Shown one piece after another: positions 44,597-53,014 of a stretch of DNA of 64,000 nucleotides (within the stretch, counting starts at the first letter, position 1; each line of letters starts with the position of its first letter). The stretch covers positions 1,550,001 to 1,614,000 of the forward strand of contig NZ_JAERRG010000001.1 in assembly GCF_016741935.1 (NCBI RefSeq), read 5' to 3'. The DNA is from Streptomyces endocoffeicus. GTDB lineage: Bacteria; Actinomycetota; Actinomycetes; Streptomycetales; Streptomycetaceae. Both the position numbers and the translations under genes were made by a program. Below the pieces are notes generated by a model, which did not search any database, was not told where the DNA came from, and was given only the letters and a program-made list of their open reading frames with translations.

Positions 44597-45348
44597 GTGC
44601 CCTCCCCCGGGCCGTCCTTGATGTCGGTCCCCTGCCCGTCCTTGATGTCGGCCCCCGGACCGTCCTTGGTGTCGGCGTGGTCGACCGCGTCCAGCAGCGA
44701 CCACAGCACATCGCATTTGAAGGCGAGCGCCGCCACCGCGCGGTCCTCGTCCTCTGGGGTCCGCGCCCACGTCAGGACCAGGTCGAGCGCCTCGGTGCTG
44801 TCCCGGCGCCCCTGGTCGACCCGGTTGCGGAAGTAGGCCAGGCCCTCGCGCTCGATCCAGGGGTAGTACCGCTCGAAGGCGTCGATCCGGGTGAGCATGA
44901 TGCCGGGCGCGGACAGCTCGGTGAGCGAGGCGGCGACGGCTTCCAGCGGGCCGCGCAGCCGGCAGAAGTTGACATAGCCGTCGACCGCGAGCCGCACCCC
45001 GGGCACCACCTCATCACCCGACAGCAGCCGGTCCCGGTCCAGACCGGCGGCCTCGCCGAGCCGCAGCCACCGCTCGATGCCGCCCTCGCCGTCGGTGGCG
45101 CCGTCGTGGTCCTGGATGCGCCGCAGCCACATCCGGCGCAGCCGTGAGGTGTCGAGCTTGGCGGTGATCAGCGCGTCCTTGACGGGGATGTGGCGCTGGT
45201 AGTGGAAGCGGTTGAGGATCCAGCGGCGCAGTTCGGCGGGGGTGAGCTCGCCCGCGTGCATCCGTACGTTGAAGGGGTGGCGGTCGTGGTAGCGCTCCTG
45301 CGCGACCGCGCGCAACCGCTCCTCGAGCCGTGTCCGTGGGGTGCTCAC
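44593..45348 (-). CDS. pqqC: Pyrroloquinoline-quinone synthase PqqC
   Basis: A 251-residue cofactor-less oxidase that performs the last eight-electron oxidation and ring closure to PQQ. YHDRHPFNVRMHAGELT, NRFHYQRHIPVKDALI and the C-terminal AALAFKCDVLWSLLDA are diagnostic. The last 25 residues are an added tail of DIKDGPG/TKDGPG repeats beyond the catalytic fold. GTG at 45348 overlaps the pqqB stop. Confidence 0.96.
   Translation of the reverse strand: MSTPRTRLEERLRAVAQERYHDRHPFNVRMHAGELTPAELRRWILNRFHYQRHIPVKDALITAKLDTSRLRRMWLRRIQDHDGATDGEGGIERWLRLGEAAGLDRDRLLSGDEVVPGVRLAVDGYVNFCRLRGPLEAVAASLTELSAPGIMLTRIDAFERYYPWIEREGLAYFRNRVDQGRRDSTEALDLVLTWARTPEDEDRAVAALAFKCDVLWSLLDAVDHADTKDGPGADIKDGQGTDIKDGPGEGT
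44612..44683 (-). repeat. Three 24-bp tandem repeats at the PqqC C-terminus
   Basis: Units at 44612, 44636 and 44660 (forward CCGTCCTTGATGTCGG plus eight variable bases) encode three copies of an 8-residue KDGPG-type segment ending PqqC. The stop comes just after the first forward copy. Confidence 0.9.
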
Positions 45349-46244
45349 AGGTCGATCACCATCCCGTCGGCGGCCACCTCGACGCCCAGCCCCGCCAAGC
45401 CCGAATGCTGGGGCGCGGCCGGGTCGTTGAGGGGGTTGGTGTTGTTGAGGTGGGTGTACAGGGTGCGCGCATCGAGCGCGGCCAGCCGGTGCGCCGTGCC
45501 GTCCGGTCCTTCGATCGGCAGATGGCCCATGGCGGTGGCGGTACGCGAGCCGAAGCCGCTGGTGAGGGGCTCGTCATCGGACCAGAAGGTGCCGTCGGCG
45601 AGCACGCAGTCGGCTTCTTCCGCGGCGCGCTGGAAGGCGTCGGGCCAGGCGGCGAGCGCGGGGGCGTAGAGGAGGGAGCGGCCGGTGGCACGGTCGGTCA
45701 GCCGCAGGGCGACCACCCAGGCGTCGTCGTCCGGGGCGTCGAGTCCGGCCGCGTAGCGGGGGCGTTTGGCGGAGACGGGGACGGCGCCGACGGCGAGCGC
45801 CGAGCCCTCGGCGAGCGGCCGGTCCCCGGGGCCGAGGGGGCGCCAGTCCAGCCGGGCGTAGGGGGTGAGGACCTCGCCCAGGTGGAGCCCGGTCAGCAGG
45901 GCGTGCCGCACCGGGGCGGTGGCCACGATCTCGATGGCGTCCGCCTCGCGCAGCCGGGCGATGCCGAGGGTGTGGTCGAGTTCGGCGTCGGTGAGGATCA
46001 CCCCGGCCAGCGGGGTCCGGCGCGGTTCGGGCCCGGGGTGCAGTTCGGGGCAGTCCTCGACCTGGTCGCCGAGGTCGGGGGTGGCGTTGACCAGATACCA
46101 GCGGCCTTCGTCGGCCTGGACGGCGAGCGAGGCATGGCGGCGGCGCCACCCCGGGTGGGCGCGTGCCCCGGAGCATCCGGGGCACGCGCAGTTCCACTGG
46201 GGTACGCCGCCACCCGCCGCGGTGCCGAGCACGCGCACGCGCAT
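45345..46244 (-). CDS. pqqB: PQQ biosynthesis hydroxylase PqqB
   Basis: A 299-residue metallo-beta-lactamase-fold protein that hydroxylates the Tyr of the PqqA-derived Glu-Tyr product. GTAAGGGVPQWNCACPGC and LTDAELDHTLGIARLRE are family signatures, the latter including metal ligands. The CxxC in the first block is a structural zinc site. ATG at 46244 lies ten bases after the pqqA stop. Confidence 0.96.
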   Translation of the reverse strand: MRVRVLGTAAGGGVPQWNCACPGCSGARAHPGWRRRHASLAVQADEGRWYLVNATPDLGDQVEDCPELHPGPEPRRTPLAGVILTDAELDHTLGIARLREADAIEIVATAPVRHALLTGLHLGEVLTPYARLDWRPLGPGDRPLAEGSALAVGAVPVSAKRPRYAAGLDAPDDDAWVVALRLTDRATGRSLLYAPALAAWPDAFQRAAEEADCVLADGTFWSDDEPLTSGFGSRTATAMGHLPIEGPDGTAHRLAALDARTLYTHLNNTNPLNDPAAPQHSGLAGLGVEVAADGMVIDL

Positions 46245-46254
46245 GGCGGGGAGC

Positions 46255-46398
46255 TCAGCGGGCGTTCAGCGAGTAGGCGGTGACCTCGAGCGCGGTCTCC
46301 ACGACCACGTAGTCGGGTGTCTGCCACGCGGTCTCGCCGGCCTCGGTACGGGTGCGGTCCGCCCCCTCGGGTGCCGTGCGCGGTGTGGTGTCGTTCAT
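46255..46398 (-). CDS. pqqA: PQQ precursor peptide PqqA
   Basis: A 47-residue peptide beginning MNDTTPRTAPEG. The C-terminal VETALEVTAYSLNAR has the essential E-x3-Y pair at E38 and Y42 that becomes PQQ. Classic PqqA peptides are 23-39 residues, so this one is long, with an added hydrophilic N-terminus. A GGAAGG-type site precedes the ATG. Its position directly before pqqB confirms the assignment. Confidence 0.92.
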   Translation of the reverse strand: MNDTTPRTAPEGADRTRTEAGETAWQTPDYVVVETALEVTAYSLNAR

Positions 46399-46459
46399 GG
46401 CTTCGACCTGCCTTCCATCTGGGTGGGGGATGAATCAACGGGACGGGGCGGACGGGCCG

Positions 46460-48295
46460 TCAGCGGGCGGTCCGGATCCGCGGTGCCCCGCCGTCGGTGG
46501 TGGTGCGGCCGCTCCCTGGGTAGGCGGATCCGATGCGCACCTCGTCCAGCAGCAGCTTGCGGTAGTGCTTGGTGTCGGTGGCCGCGGCCCAGGTGCTGTT
46601 CACCGTGAGCCGGACATAGCGCTTGGTGGTGGCGGGGATGTCGATGAACCGCACACCGCGGGCGCTGGGCAGCGTTCCGGAGGCCACCGGGCTGCCCCAG
46701 TCGCGTCCGTTGTCGGAGACATGCACCTGGTAGTCGCGAATGCGGGCGGACTGCTCGGTGTCGGAGCGGGCGTAGGAGACCGACCACTCCCGCTGGTTGA
46801 CGGCCAGATAGCGGATGCTCTTGGCGGACCGCAGATCGAGGGTGACCGAGGCGGGCAGGGTGGTGGTGTTGTCCCAGTACGTCTGCGGATCGCCGTCGAG
46901 CACGGCGGAGGCGGGGTGGCCACTCGCGGAGACGCTGGCGCTCGCGGTGATGGAACCGGGCGGGACGATGCCCTGGCGGCCGTCGGTGCGGACGGCGAGG
47001 ACGGTGTCGTACGGATCCCAGTCGGTGATGCCGGAGATGGTGATCCGGCCGTCGCTCTGGCGGAAGTCGAGCTTCTTCCCGGTGCGGTAGTCGGTGACGC
47101 CGGTCGCCTGGTAGCCGTTGTCCCGCAACGTCAGCGTGGAGCCCGAGGGCCGGGTGAGGACGTGGACGAAGTGGCGGTCGGGGTCGGCCGTGCTCACCGT
47201 GGTCACCCCGTGGGCGCCGTCGTTCCAGGCGCCGGGCTGGAGCCCGCCGTAGGAGTAGCCACCGCCCTCGGTGCCGCCCAGCGATCCCCAGATTTTGTCG
47301 AGATAGGTCTTGGCGTAGTTGTTGAACGCCTCCTGTTTGCCGGGGAACCGCCCGTTCACCTGGGCGGTCTCGGCCATGAGGGATTTGACGGAGGATCCGG
47401 AGTCGCTGATCAGCCGGCCGAGGGTGAGTCCCTGGTCCACCGCCGAGTCGGTGCCGCTGTACCACCAGGCCCCGCTGCTGGGCAGCTTGAAGCAGGCCTC
47501 GGTGAGCCGGGGCTGCGGGGTCCAGATGGCCTGGGGGTAGTCATAGGCCGGGGTCATCCCGGTCTTCTGCTCATTGCTGACCGTGTCCATGATCGGCGTG
47601 TCTTCGTTGTTGTTGCTCAGCAGCCAGCCGGGGCGGTCGGCGCGGATCTTCTCGTAGAGCCCGTGGTCGATCCAGTAGTCGTTGTCGTTGTCGATCCAGA
47701 ACCCGGACAGCTTCGGGTACTTCCGCATCACTTCCACGAAGTTGTCGTAGGAGTACTCGCCGAAGCCGTCGCGTGTGGTCAGGTCGACGTCATGACCCTT
47801 GTACGCCGAGTAGGCCGCCGAGTCGAGCCATTCGTGGCCGCCCTCGGCATGCCACTGCGGATCGTCGGTCATGTAGAGCATGACCTTCAGCCCCTGGGCG
47901 CTCGCCGCGTCGATCAGCTCGCCGAGGAAGTCCCGCTTGGTGGAGCAGCTTCCGGGGACGGCGGACGGCCAGGCCCGCGCATAGCCCAGACGGCTGTGGA
48001 ACGAGGCGAGCACCAGATAGGAGGCGTGCAGTTTCTTGGCCTCGGCCACCCAGTAGTCGGCGTCCCAGCCACCGTCGGTGACCGCCTTCTCCCAGGCGGA
48101 GCAGCTGGTGTAGCCGGGCGAGGTGCGCATGCCCCAGTGCAGGAAGAGTCCCGCCTGGGACTGGCGCAGCCACTGCTGCCGGGGGTTGGTGACCTCGGCC
48201 CGAGCCGGGGTGGGACCGGTGAGGGCGAGGGTGACGACGGCTGACAGCACGGCGGCCAGCCAGGCGCCGAGGCGGTGGCGCGATCTGCGGCCCAT
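46460..48295 (-). CDS. Secreted GH29 alpha-L-fucosidase-like enzyme with discoidin domain
   Basis: A 611-residue protein with a signal peptide (LGAWLAAVLSAVVTLALTG). GH29 barrel blocks follow: QAGLFLHWGMRTSPGY, YLVLASFHSRLGYARAW and GFWIDNDNDYWID, which should carry the catalytic Asp. The last 150 residues resemble an F5/8-type C (carbohydrate-binding) domain (VTLDLRSAKSIRYLAVNQ, HVSDNGRDWG). AAGGAG precedes the ATG at 48295. It is 61 bp upstream of pqqA on the same strand, so it may share the pqq transcript. Fucose specificity is likely but not proven. Confidence 0.88.
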   Translation of the reverse strand: MGRRSRHRLGAWLAAVLSAVVTLALTGPTPARAEVTNPRQQWLRQSQAGLFLHWGMRTSPGYTSCSAWEKAVTDGGWDADYWVAEAKKLHASYLVLASFHSRLGYARAWPSAVPGSCSTKRDFLGELIDAASAQGLKVMLYMTDDPQWHAEGGHEWLDSAAYSAYKGHDVDLTTRDGFGEYSYDNFVEVMRKYPKLSGFWIDNDNDYWIDHGLYEKIRADRPGWLLSNNNEDTPIMDTVSNEQKTGMTPAYDYPQAIWTPQPRLTEACFKLPSSGAWWYSGTDSAVDQGLTLGRLISDSGSSVKSLMAETAQVNGRFPGKQEAFNNYAKTYLDKIWGSLGGTEGGGYSYGGLQPGAWNDGAHGVTTVSTADPDRHFVHVLTRPSGSTLTLRDNGYQATGVTDYRTGKKLDFRQSDGRITISGITDWDPYDTVLAVRTDGRQGIVPPGSITASASVSASGHPASAVLDGDPQTYWDNTTTLPASVTLDLRSAKSIRYLAVNQREWSVSYARSDTEQSARIRDYQVHVSDNGRDWGSPVASGTLPSARGVRFIDIPATTKRYVRLTVNSTWAAATDTKHYRKLLLDEVRIGSAYPGSGRTTTDGGAPRIRTAR

Positions 48296-48529
48296 GGGGG
48301 GCTCCTTCTCCGAGCCGTGAATGCCGATGGAGGGATGGAGCGTGGTGATGTTCCGTTCTGTTGCAGGGTTACCAGCGGTCGGGGTGCGGTCAAGAAGCGT
48401 GCAGCAAAAAAGTCCTCCGATCTCTTTCGATGGCCACGCCACGCATAATCGAACCAGGTGGAGCCAACCAAGCGGAATGCACAGGCAGTTGGCGCATTCT
48501 CATCGCTGAACCCCCATCAGATCTCGCTC

Positions 48530-48543
48530 TTGGTCCACACCAA
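48530..48543. promoter_or_regulatory. TTGGTCCACACCAA GntR-like operator
   Basis: 5-bp arms TTGGT/ACCAA around CCAC. The TGGTC...ACCA skeleton resembles the DasR dre site (TGGTCTAGACCA). It lies immediately upstream of the predicted GH27 promoter, in the 314-bp divergent gap with the GH29 gene. Recognition by DasR is inferred and the match is partial. Confidence 0.4.
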
Positions 48544-48546
48544 TCC

Positions 48547-48575
48547 TTGACTCATCACGCCATACCTCCTACCTT
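48547..48575 (+). promoter_or_regulatory. Predicted promoter of the GH27 gene
   Basis: TTGACT at 48547-48552 and TACCTT at 48570-48575 with 17-bp spacing, a good match to Streptomyces vegetative (HrdB-type) promoters. The ATG lies 35 bp beyond the -10 element. Confidence 0.6.
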
Positions 48576-48609
48576 CCGCGATGCATTGTCACGCCCAAAG
48601 GAGATGATC

Positions 48610-49839
48610 ATGCAGAGATCGGCACGATCGCGCAGACTCCGCTCCTGTCTCGCAACCGCCATCGCGGTCACCACGGTCGCCGCCGGAGCCCTCACCGTCG
48701 GCCTCACCACGGCCGCGCCACGGGCCGCGGCGCTCGACAACGGCGTGGCCCGTACGCCCCCGATGGGCTTCAACAACTGGAACGCCACGCACTGCGACGC
48801 CTCCTTCAACGAGTCCATGGTCAAGGGCGTCGCCGACGCGTTCATCAGGCTCGGTTTCAAGGACGCGGGCTACACGTACGTCAACATCGACGACTGCTGG
48901 GCCGAGCCCAGCCGGGACTCGGACGGCAATCTGGTGCCCAACCGCACCCGCTTCCCGAACGGCATCAAGGCCGTGGCGGACTATGTGCACGCCAAGGGGC
49001 TGAAGTTCGGGATCTACACCAGCGCCGGCACCAAGACCTGCAACGCGGGGGGCGGCTTCCCGGGCGGACTGAACCACGAGAAGCAGGACGCCAAGCTGTT
49101 CGCCTCCTGGGGTGTGGACTACCTCAAGTACGACAACTGCAACAACCAGGGCGTCGACGCCCAGCAGCGCTACAAGGCCATGCGCGACGCGCTCGCGGCC
49201 ACCGGCCGGCCGATCGTCTACTCGCTGTGCGAATGGGGTCAGACCAACCCCAAGGTGTGGACCTGGGGCGAGCCGGTCGGCAACTCCTGGCGGACCACCG
49301 GCGACATCAGCGACAAGTGGTCCAGCATGATCGACAAGCTGCACATCAACGACGACCTGGCGCAGTACGCGGGCCCCGGCCACTGGAACGACCCGGACAT
49401 GCTGGAGGTCGGCAACGGCGGGATGACCACTACCGAGTACCGCACCCACTTCAGCCTGTGGGCGATGATGGCGGCGCCGCTGCTGATCGGCAGCGACATC
49501 CGCGACGCCTCCGCCACCACCCAGTCGATCCTGAAGAACACCGACATCATCGCGCTCGACCAGGACACCCTGGGCAAGCAGGCCACCATCGTCTCCTCCA
49601 GCGGCGGAACGACCGTGTACGCCAAGCAGCTGGCGAACGGCGACCGCGCCGTGGCGCTGCTCAACGAGAACTCGTCCAGCAAGACGATCTCGACGACGGC
49701 GAGCGCGATCGGCCTCGGCGGCTCCTCCTCGTACCGCCTGAAGGACCTGTGGTCGAAGGCCACCTCCACCACGAGCGGCTCGATCAGCGCCTCGGTGCCC
49801 GCGCACGGCACGGTCGTCTTCCGGGTGACGCGCGGCTGA
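48610..49839 (+). CDS. Secreted GH27 alpha-galactosidase
   Basis: A 409-residue secreted enzyme. Signal peptide: MQRSARSRRLRSCLATAIAV to AAPRAAA. The barrel starts ARTPPMGFNNWNATHCD; YVNIDDCWAEPSRD binds substrate; LKYDNCNN holds the nucleophile Asp and GPGHWNDPDMLEVGNGGM the acid/base Asp. The C-terminal beta domain is short, without an extra carbohydrate-binding module. It releases terminal alpha-galactose from galactomannans or oligosaccharides. ATG at 48610 is six bases after AAAGGAG; the ATG at 48604 is too close. Confidence 0.95.
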   Translation: MQRSARSRRLRSCLATAIAVTTVAAGALTVGLTTAAPRAAALDNGVARTPPMGFNNWNATHCDASFNESMVKGVADAFIRLGFKDAGYTYVNIDDCWAEPSRDSDGNLVPNRTRFPNGIKAVADYVHAKGLKFGIYTSAGTKTCNAGGGFPGGLNHEKQDAKLFASWGVDYLKYDNCNNQGVDAQQRYKAMRDALAATGRPIVYSLCEWGQTNPKVWTWGEPVGNSWRTTGDISDKWSSMIDKLHINDDLAQYAGPGHWNDPDMLEVGNGGMTTTEYRTHFSLWAMMAAPLLIGSDIRDASATTQSILKNTDIIALDQDTLGKQATIVSSSGGTTVYAKQLANGDRAVALLNENSSSKTISTTASAIGLGGSSSYRLKDLWSKATSTTSGSISASVPAHGTVVFRVTRG

Positions 49840-49844
49840 ACCTG

Positions 49845-49873
49845 TTGACGCATTAGGAAGCTTTCCTTACTGT
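49845..49873 (+). promoter_or_regulatory. Promoter with embedded palindrome before the lyase-like gene
   Basis: TTGACG at 49845-49850 and TACTGT at 49868-49873 are 17 bp apart. Between and across them lies AGGAAGCTTTCCT (5-bp arms, 49855-49867), similar to the AGGAAAG/CTTTCCT palindromes seen before many Streptomyces glycosidase genes. A repressor bound there would block polymerase directly. Confidence 0.6.
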
Positions 49874-49911
49874 CCCTCGATGTGAACAAGGATCAGACAG
49901 GAGAATCCTTG

Positions 49912-50718
49912 ATGGAGCGCCCACCGCTCTTACCGCGCACCGCCCTGACCCTCGCGGCCACGGCCGCGCTGATCGCCCCGGCCGCGGTCGCCTACGGCGC
50001 CGAGCGGTCCCCGCAGGCGCCGGCCGCGTCCTGGAGCCTCAAGTGGAACCCCGCGTCGGGGGCGAGCGTCGCCTCCGCGTTCGAGGGCGCCGAGGACGAC
50101 CGCGCCGACTCCCATCCCGGCGTCACCCACATCTACCCGTACCAGGACGGTTTCCGCACCGACATCCACTACCCCAAGGACGTCGACACCAGCACCGACC
50201 GCCAGCGCCAAGAGGTCAGGGGCATGAAGCAGGACGGATCCGCCGTCAAGATCCTCAAGAACGAGACCTGGCGGATCCAGTACCAGATGTATGTGCCGGA
50301 CACCCTCGACGCGACCACCGGCTTCACCCACATCATGCAGATCAAGGTGGGGGACGTGGCCGCCCCGCTGTTCACCATGTCGCTGCACCAGCACGGCGAC
50401 GGCCCGAAGGTCGAGATACGGACGTCGGACGACGACGACAACCTCACCGAGGCCGGCGCCGCGAACATGGCGCCGATCCAGGGCAAGTGGAGCGATGTGT
50501 CGGTCGAGGTCAAGGCGGCCGACTCGGGTGCGTACGCCGACTGGTCGGTGACCACCGACGGCAGAGAAGTCGCCTCGTACAAGCGCACCGGCCTGGACCT
50601 GTGGCGCGGCAAGAACTACCTGCGGCCCAAGTGGGGCATCTACCGGAGCCTGAACAGCAGCGGCCTCCAGACCACGTATCTGCTCACCCGAAACTTCAAG
50701 GCCTACAAGCTCCAGTAG
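49912..50718 (+). CDS. Secreted polysaccharide lyase-like protein
   Basis: A 268-residue protein with a signal peptide (ALTLAATAALIAPAAVAYGA). The mature part has the beta-jelly-roll pattern of polysaccharide-lyase/concanavalin-A-like proteins: YQDGFRTDIHYPKDV, RQRQEVRGMKQDG, TWRIQYQMYVPDTL and FTHIMQIKVG. Basic and aromatic residues there could form a glycan cleft, but no catalytic set is certain. GGAG precedes the ATG at 49912. It is followed 11 bp later by the sugar dehydrogenase, so the two form an operon. Confidence 0.7.
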   Translation: MERPPLLPRTALTLAATAALIAPAAVAYGAERSPQAPAASWSLKWNPASGASVASAFEGAEDDRADSHPGVTHIYPYQDGFRTDIHYPKDVDTSTDRQRQEVRGMKQDGSAVKILKNETWRIQYQMYVPDTLDATTGFTHIMQIKVGDVAAPLFTMSLHQHGDGPKVEIRTSDDDDNLTEAGAANMAPIQGKWSDVSVEVKAADSGAYADWSVTTDGREVASYKRTGLDLWRGKNYLRPKWGIYRSLNSSGLQTTYLLTRNFKAYKLQ

Positions 50719-50729
50719 GAGGGCGCGCG

Positions 50730-51812
50730 ATGAAGAGTCACCGGAACACCCTCGTGGCCGCGGCCGCGACCACCGCACTCGCGGCCGGGCTGCTGCTCAC
50801 CCAGACCGGCGCGGGCAACGCGGCACCGGCGCGGGTCGATTCGGCTCCCTCGGACATCAAGACCGTCTCGTCCGGCTGGTCGATCCCCTGGGGGCTCAGC
50901 TGGCTGCCCGACGGCTCGGCGCTGATCACCGAGCGCGACTCGTTCAAGGTCTACAAGCTCACCCAGTCGGGCACCAGGACGCAGGTCGGCTCGGTGCCCA
51001 ATGTGGTGACCACGGACGGTGAGGGCGGGCTGATGGGCATCGCGGTCTCCCCGAACTGGAACACCGACCACGCCGTCTACCTGATGCACACCGCGTCCGA
51101 CGGCAACCGCATCGCCCGGATGACCTACGACGGCTCCTCGCTCGGCGGCTACAAGGCGATCGTCACCGGCATCAAGAAGAACAAGTACCACAATGGCGGA
51201 CGCCTCAAGTTCGGCCCGGACGGCTATCTCTACGCCACCACCGGCGAGGCGCAGACCCCCGATCTCGCCCAGGACAAGAACTCCCTCAACGGGAAGATCC
51301 TGCGGATGACCACGGACGGCAAGCCCGCCCCGGGCAATCCGTTCGGCACCCTCGTCTACTCCTACGGCCACCGCAATCCGCAGGGCATCACCTGGGACCC
51401 GCAGGGCCGGCTGTGGGAGGCCGAGCTCGGCAACAGCAAGTACGACGAGCTCAACCTCATCGAAGCGGGCAAGAACTACGGCTGGCCGGTCTGCGAGGGC
51501 GAGTGCTCCACCTCGGGGATGACCGGCCCCAAGCGCCAGTGGCCGACCGGTGACGCCTCGCCCAGCGGGGTCACCTACGCCGACGGCGCGATGTACATGG
51601 CGGCGCTGCGCGGTGAGCGGCTGTGGCGGATCCCGGTGGACGGGACGAGCGCGGGCACCCCGAAGGCGTACTACACCAGCTCCTACGGGCGGCTGCGCAC
51701 CGTGGAGACCGTGCCGGGCAAGAACACGCTGTGGCTGTCCACGACGAACGCGGACAACAACGGCGGGGAGCCGGACGGCGCGGACAAGGTCTTCGAGGTG
51801 GGACTGAAGTAG
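50730..51812 (+). CDS. Secreted PQQ-dependent sugar (glucose/sorbosone-type) dehydrogenase
   Basis: A 360-residue six-bladed beta-propeller. Signal peptide: NTLVAAAATTALAAGLLL, cleaved near NAAPA. YHNGGRLKFGPDGYLYATTG holds the catalytic His; YSYGHRNPQGITWDPQGRLW and ELNLIEAGKNYGWP bind PQQ and calcium in soluble glucose dehydrogenase relatives. It should oxidise aldoses outside the cell. Complete PQQ genes lie 4.4 kb away on the other strand. GGAGG precedes the ATG. Electron acceptor and exact sugar unknown. Confidence 0.9.
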   Translation: MKSHRNTLVAAAATTALAAGLLLTQTGAGNAAPARVDSAPSDIKTVSSGWSIPWGLSWLPDGSALITERDSFKVYKLTQSGTRTQVGSVPNVVTTDGEGGLMGIAVSPNWNTDHAVYLMHTASDGNRIARMTYDGSSLGGYKAIVTGIKKNKYHNGGRLKFGPDGYLYATTGEAQTPDLAQDKNSLNGKILRMTTDGKPAPGNPFGTLVYSYGHRNPQGITWDPQGRLWEAELGNSKYDELNLIEAGKNYGWPVCEGECSTSGMTGPKRQWPTGDASPSGVTYADGAMYMAALRGERLWRIPVDGTSAGTPKAYYTSSYGRLRTVETVPGKNTLWLSTTNADNNGGEPDGADKVFEVGLK

Positions 51813-51822
51813 CGGCCGCCGT

Positions 51823-51861
51823 GCGTACGGTCGCGCTCCCACCGGGGGCGCGACCGTACGC
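51823..51861. terminator. Bidirectional terminator between sugar dehydrogenase and GH105
   Basis: A perfect 13-bp stem (GCGTACGGTCGCG at 51823-51835 and its complement at 51849-51861) with a 13-nt loop. It fills the 56-bp gap between two convergent stop codons. Confidence 0.8.
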
Positions 51862-51868
51862 GCGTGTG

Positions 51869-53014
51869 TCAGTGCGCGAGCCGCTCGTTCATCAGCAGGA
51901 AGGCGCCCAGACCGTGGAGGTCGTTCGTATTGCGCTTGCGGCCGAGGTAGTAGGCCAGGTCCCCGACGTTGGTGCCCTCGCTGATGTCGGTGATGTTCGT
52001 CAGCCCGTCGGAACCGACCGACACCTTCTTCAGCACGCCCTGATACCCCCGGCGCACCGCCGAGGCGTAGCCGCCACCGGCGATCCAGCCGTGCTGCAGC
52101 GCCGCGTGCAGCATCAGGGTGTACATGCTGGAGGCGGAGGTCTCGGTCCAGTTGCCGGGGTCGCTCGCCTTGTCGACGACCTGGAACCAGCGGCCGGTGG
52201 CCGGGTCCTGGTAGCGCGCGAAGCCCTTCGCCAAGTGCCTTACGTTGTCCAGCAGTTCGGCGCGGCGCGGATGTTTCGCGGGCAGCAGCTCCAGCACCTC
52301 GACATGGGTCATCGCGGTCCACCCGATGGCCCGTGCCCAGAAGTGGGCGGAGGTGCCGGTGGTGGGGTCGGGCTTCCAGGGGGCGTCGCCGTCGGCGTCA
52401 TAGGCGTGGTAGATCAGCCCGTTGGACGCCTTGAGGTGGCGGAAGTACGTCGAGAGGTTTCTGGTGACCTCCTCGTACGCGAATGTCTCGTCGCCGTAGG
52501 CGATGCCGTAGCGCAGCAGGAACGGCTGGGCCATGAAGACGCCGTCGCCCCACAGCTCGTTGGTCTTGCCGGTGGCGTGCCACATCCCGCCGTCCGTGGT
52601 GCGCGGATAGGTGGTGATGCGGGCCCGGATCTGGTCGGCGGCGGTCCGGTAGCGCGGATCGCCGGTCTCCTGGTGGAGGATCAGCAGCAGATTGCCGGAC
52701 TGCATCGCGTCCAGGTTGTCGAAGCTCCGGCTCATATGGCCGTCGGCGTCGACGAAGTTGTCCACCCACCCCTTGATGTAGGCCAGGTACGAGGGCTCCT
52801 TGATCCGCTGGTAGACGCGGTAGGCGCCCAGCAGGAAGAGCCCTTGGGTGTAGCCCCAGCCGCCGAGGGTCGTGGGGTCCGGTTTGCGGGCGATGGTGGA
52901 GTCCACCACCGCCCGCGACCAGTCGGCGGGCGCCGCGTCGGCGCCCGTCGCCGGCAGGAGAAGGCCGCCGCCGATGCCTAACGCGCTAGCCAGTACGGTC
53001 CTGCGTCCGATCAC
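51869..53014 (-). CDS. Secreted GH105 unsaturated rhamnogalacturonyl hydrolase-like enzyme
   Basis: A 381-residue protein. IGRRTVLASALGIGGGLLL is a twin-arginine signal. The (alpha/alpha)6 barrel of GH105/YteR follows: LGGWGYTQGLFLLGAYRVYQ, KTNELWGDGVFMAQPFLLRY (with an active-site Asp), HFWARAIGWTAMTHVEVLE and WTETSASSMYTLMLHAAL. It removes unsaturated uronic acid from lyase products. GTG at 53014 has AAGGAG seven bases upstream; it overlaps the FAD enzyme stop by 29 bp. Codon 12, in the signal peptide, is TTA (52979-52981), the only in-frame TTA I noticed, implying bldA-tRNA control. Confidence 0.9.
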   Translation of the reverse strand: MIGRRTVLASALGIGGGLLLPATGADAAPADWSRAVVDSTIARKPDPTTLGGWGYTQGLFLLGAYRVYQRIKEPSYLAYIKGWVDNFVDADGHMSRSFDNLDAMQSGNLLLILHQETGDPRYRTAADQIRARITTYPRTTDGGMWHATGKTNELWGDGVFMAQPFLLRYGIAYGDETFAYEEVTRNLSTYFRHLKASNGLIYHAYDADGDAPWKPDPTTGTSAHFWARAIGWTAMTHVEVLELLPAKHPRRAELLDNVRHLAKGFARYQDPATGRWFQVVDKASDPGNWTETSASSMYTLMLHAALQHGWIAGGGYASAVRRGYQGVLKKVSVGSDGLTNITDISEGTNVGDLAYYLGRKRNTNDLHGLGAFLLMNERLAH

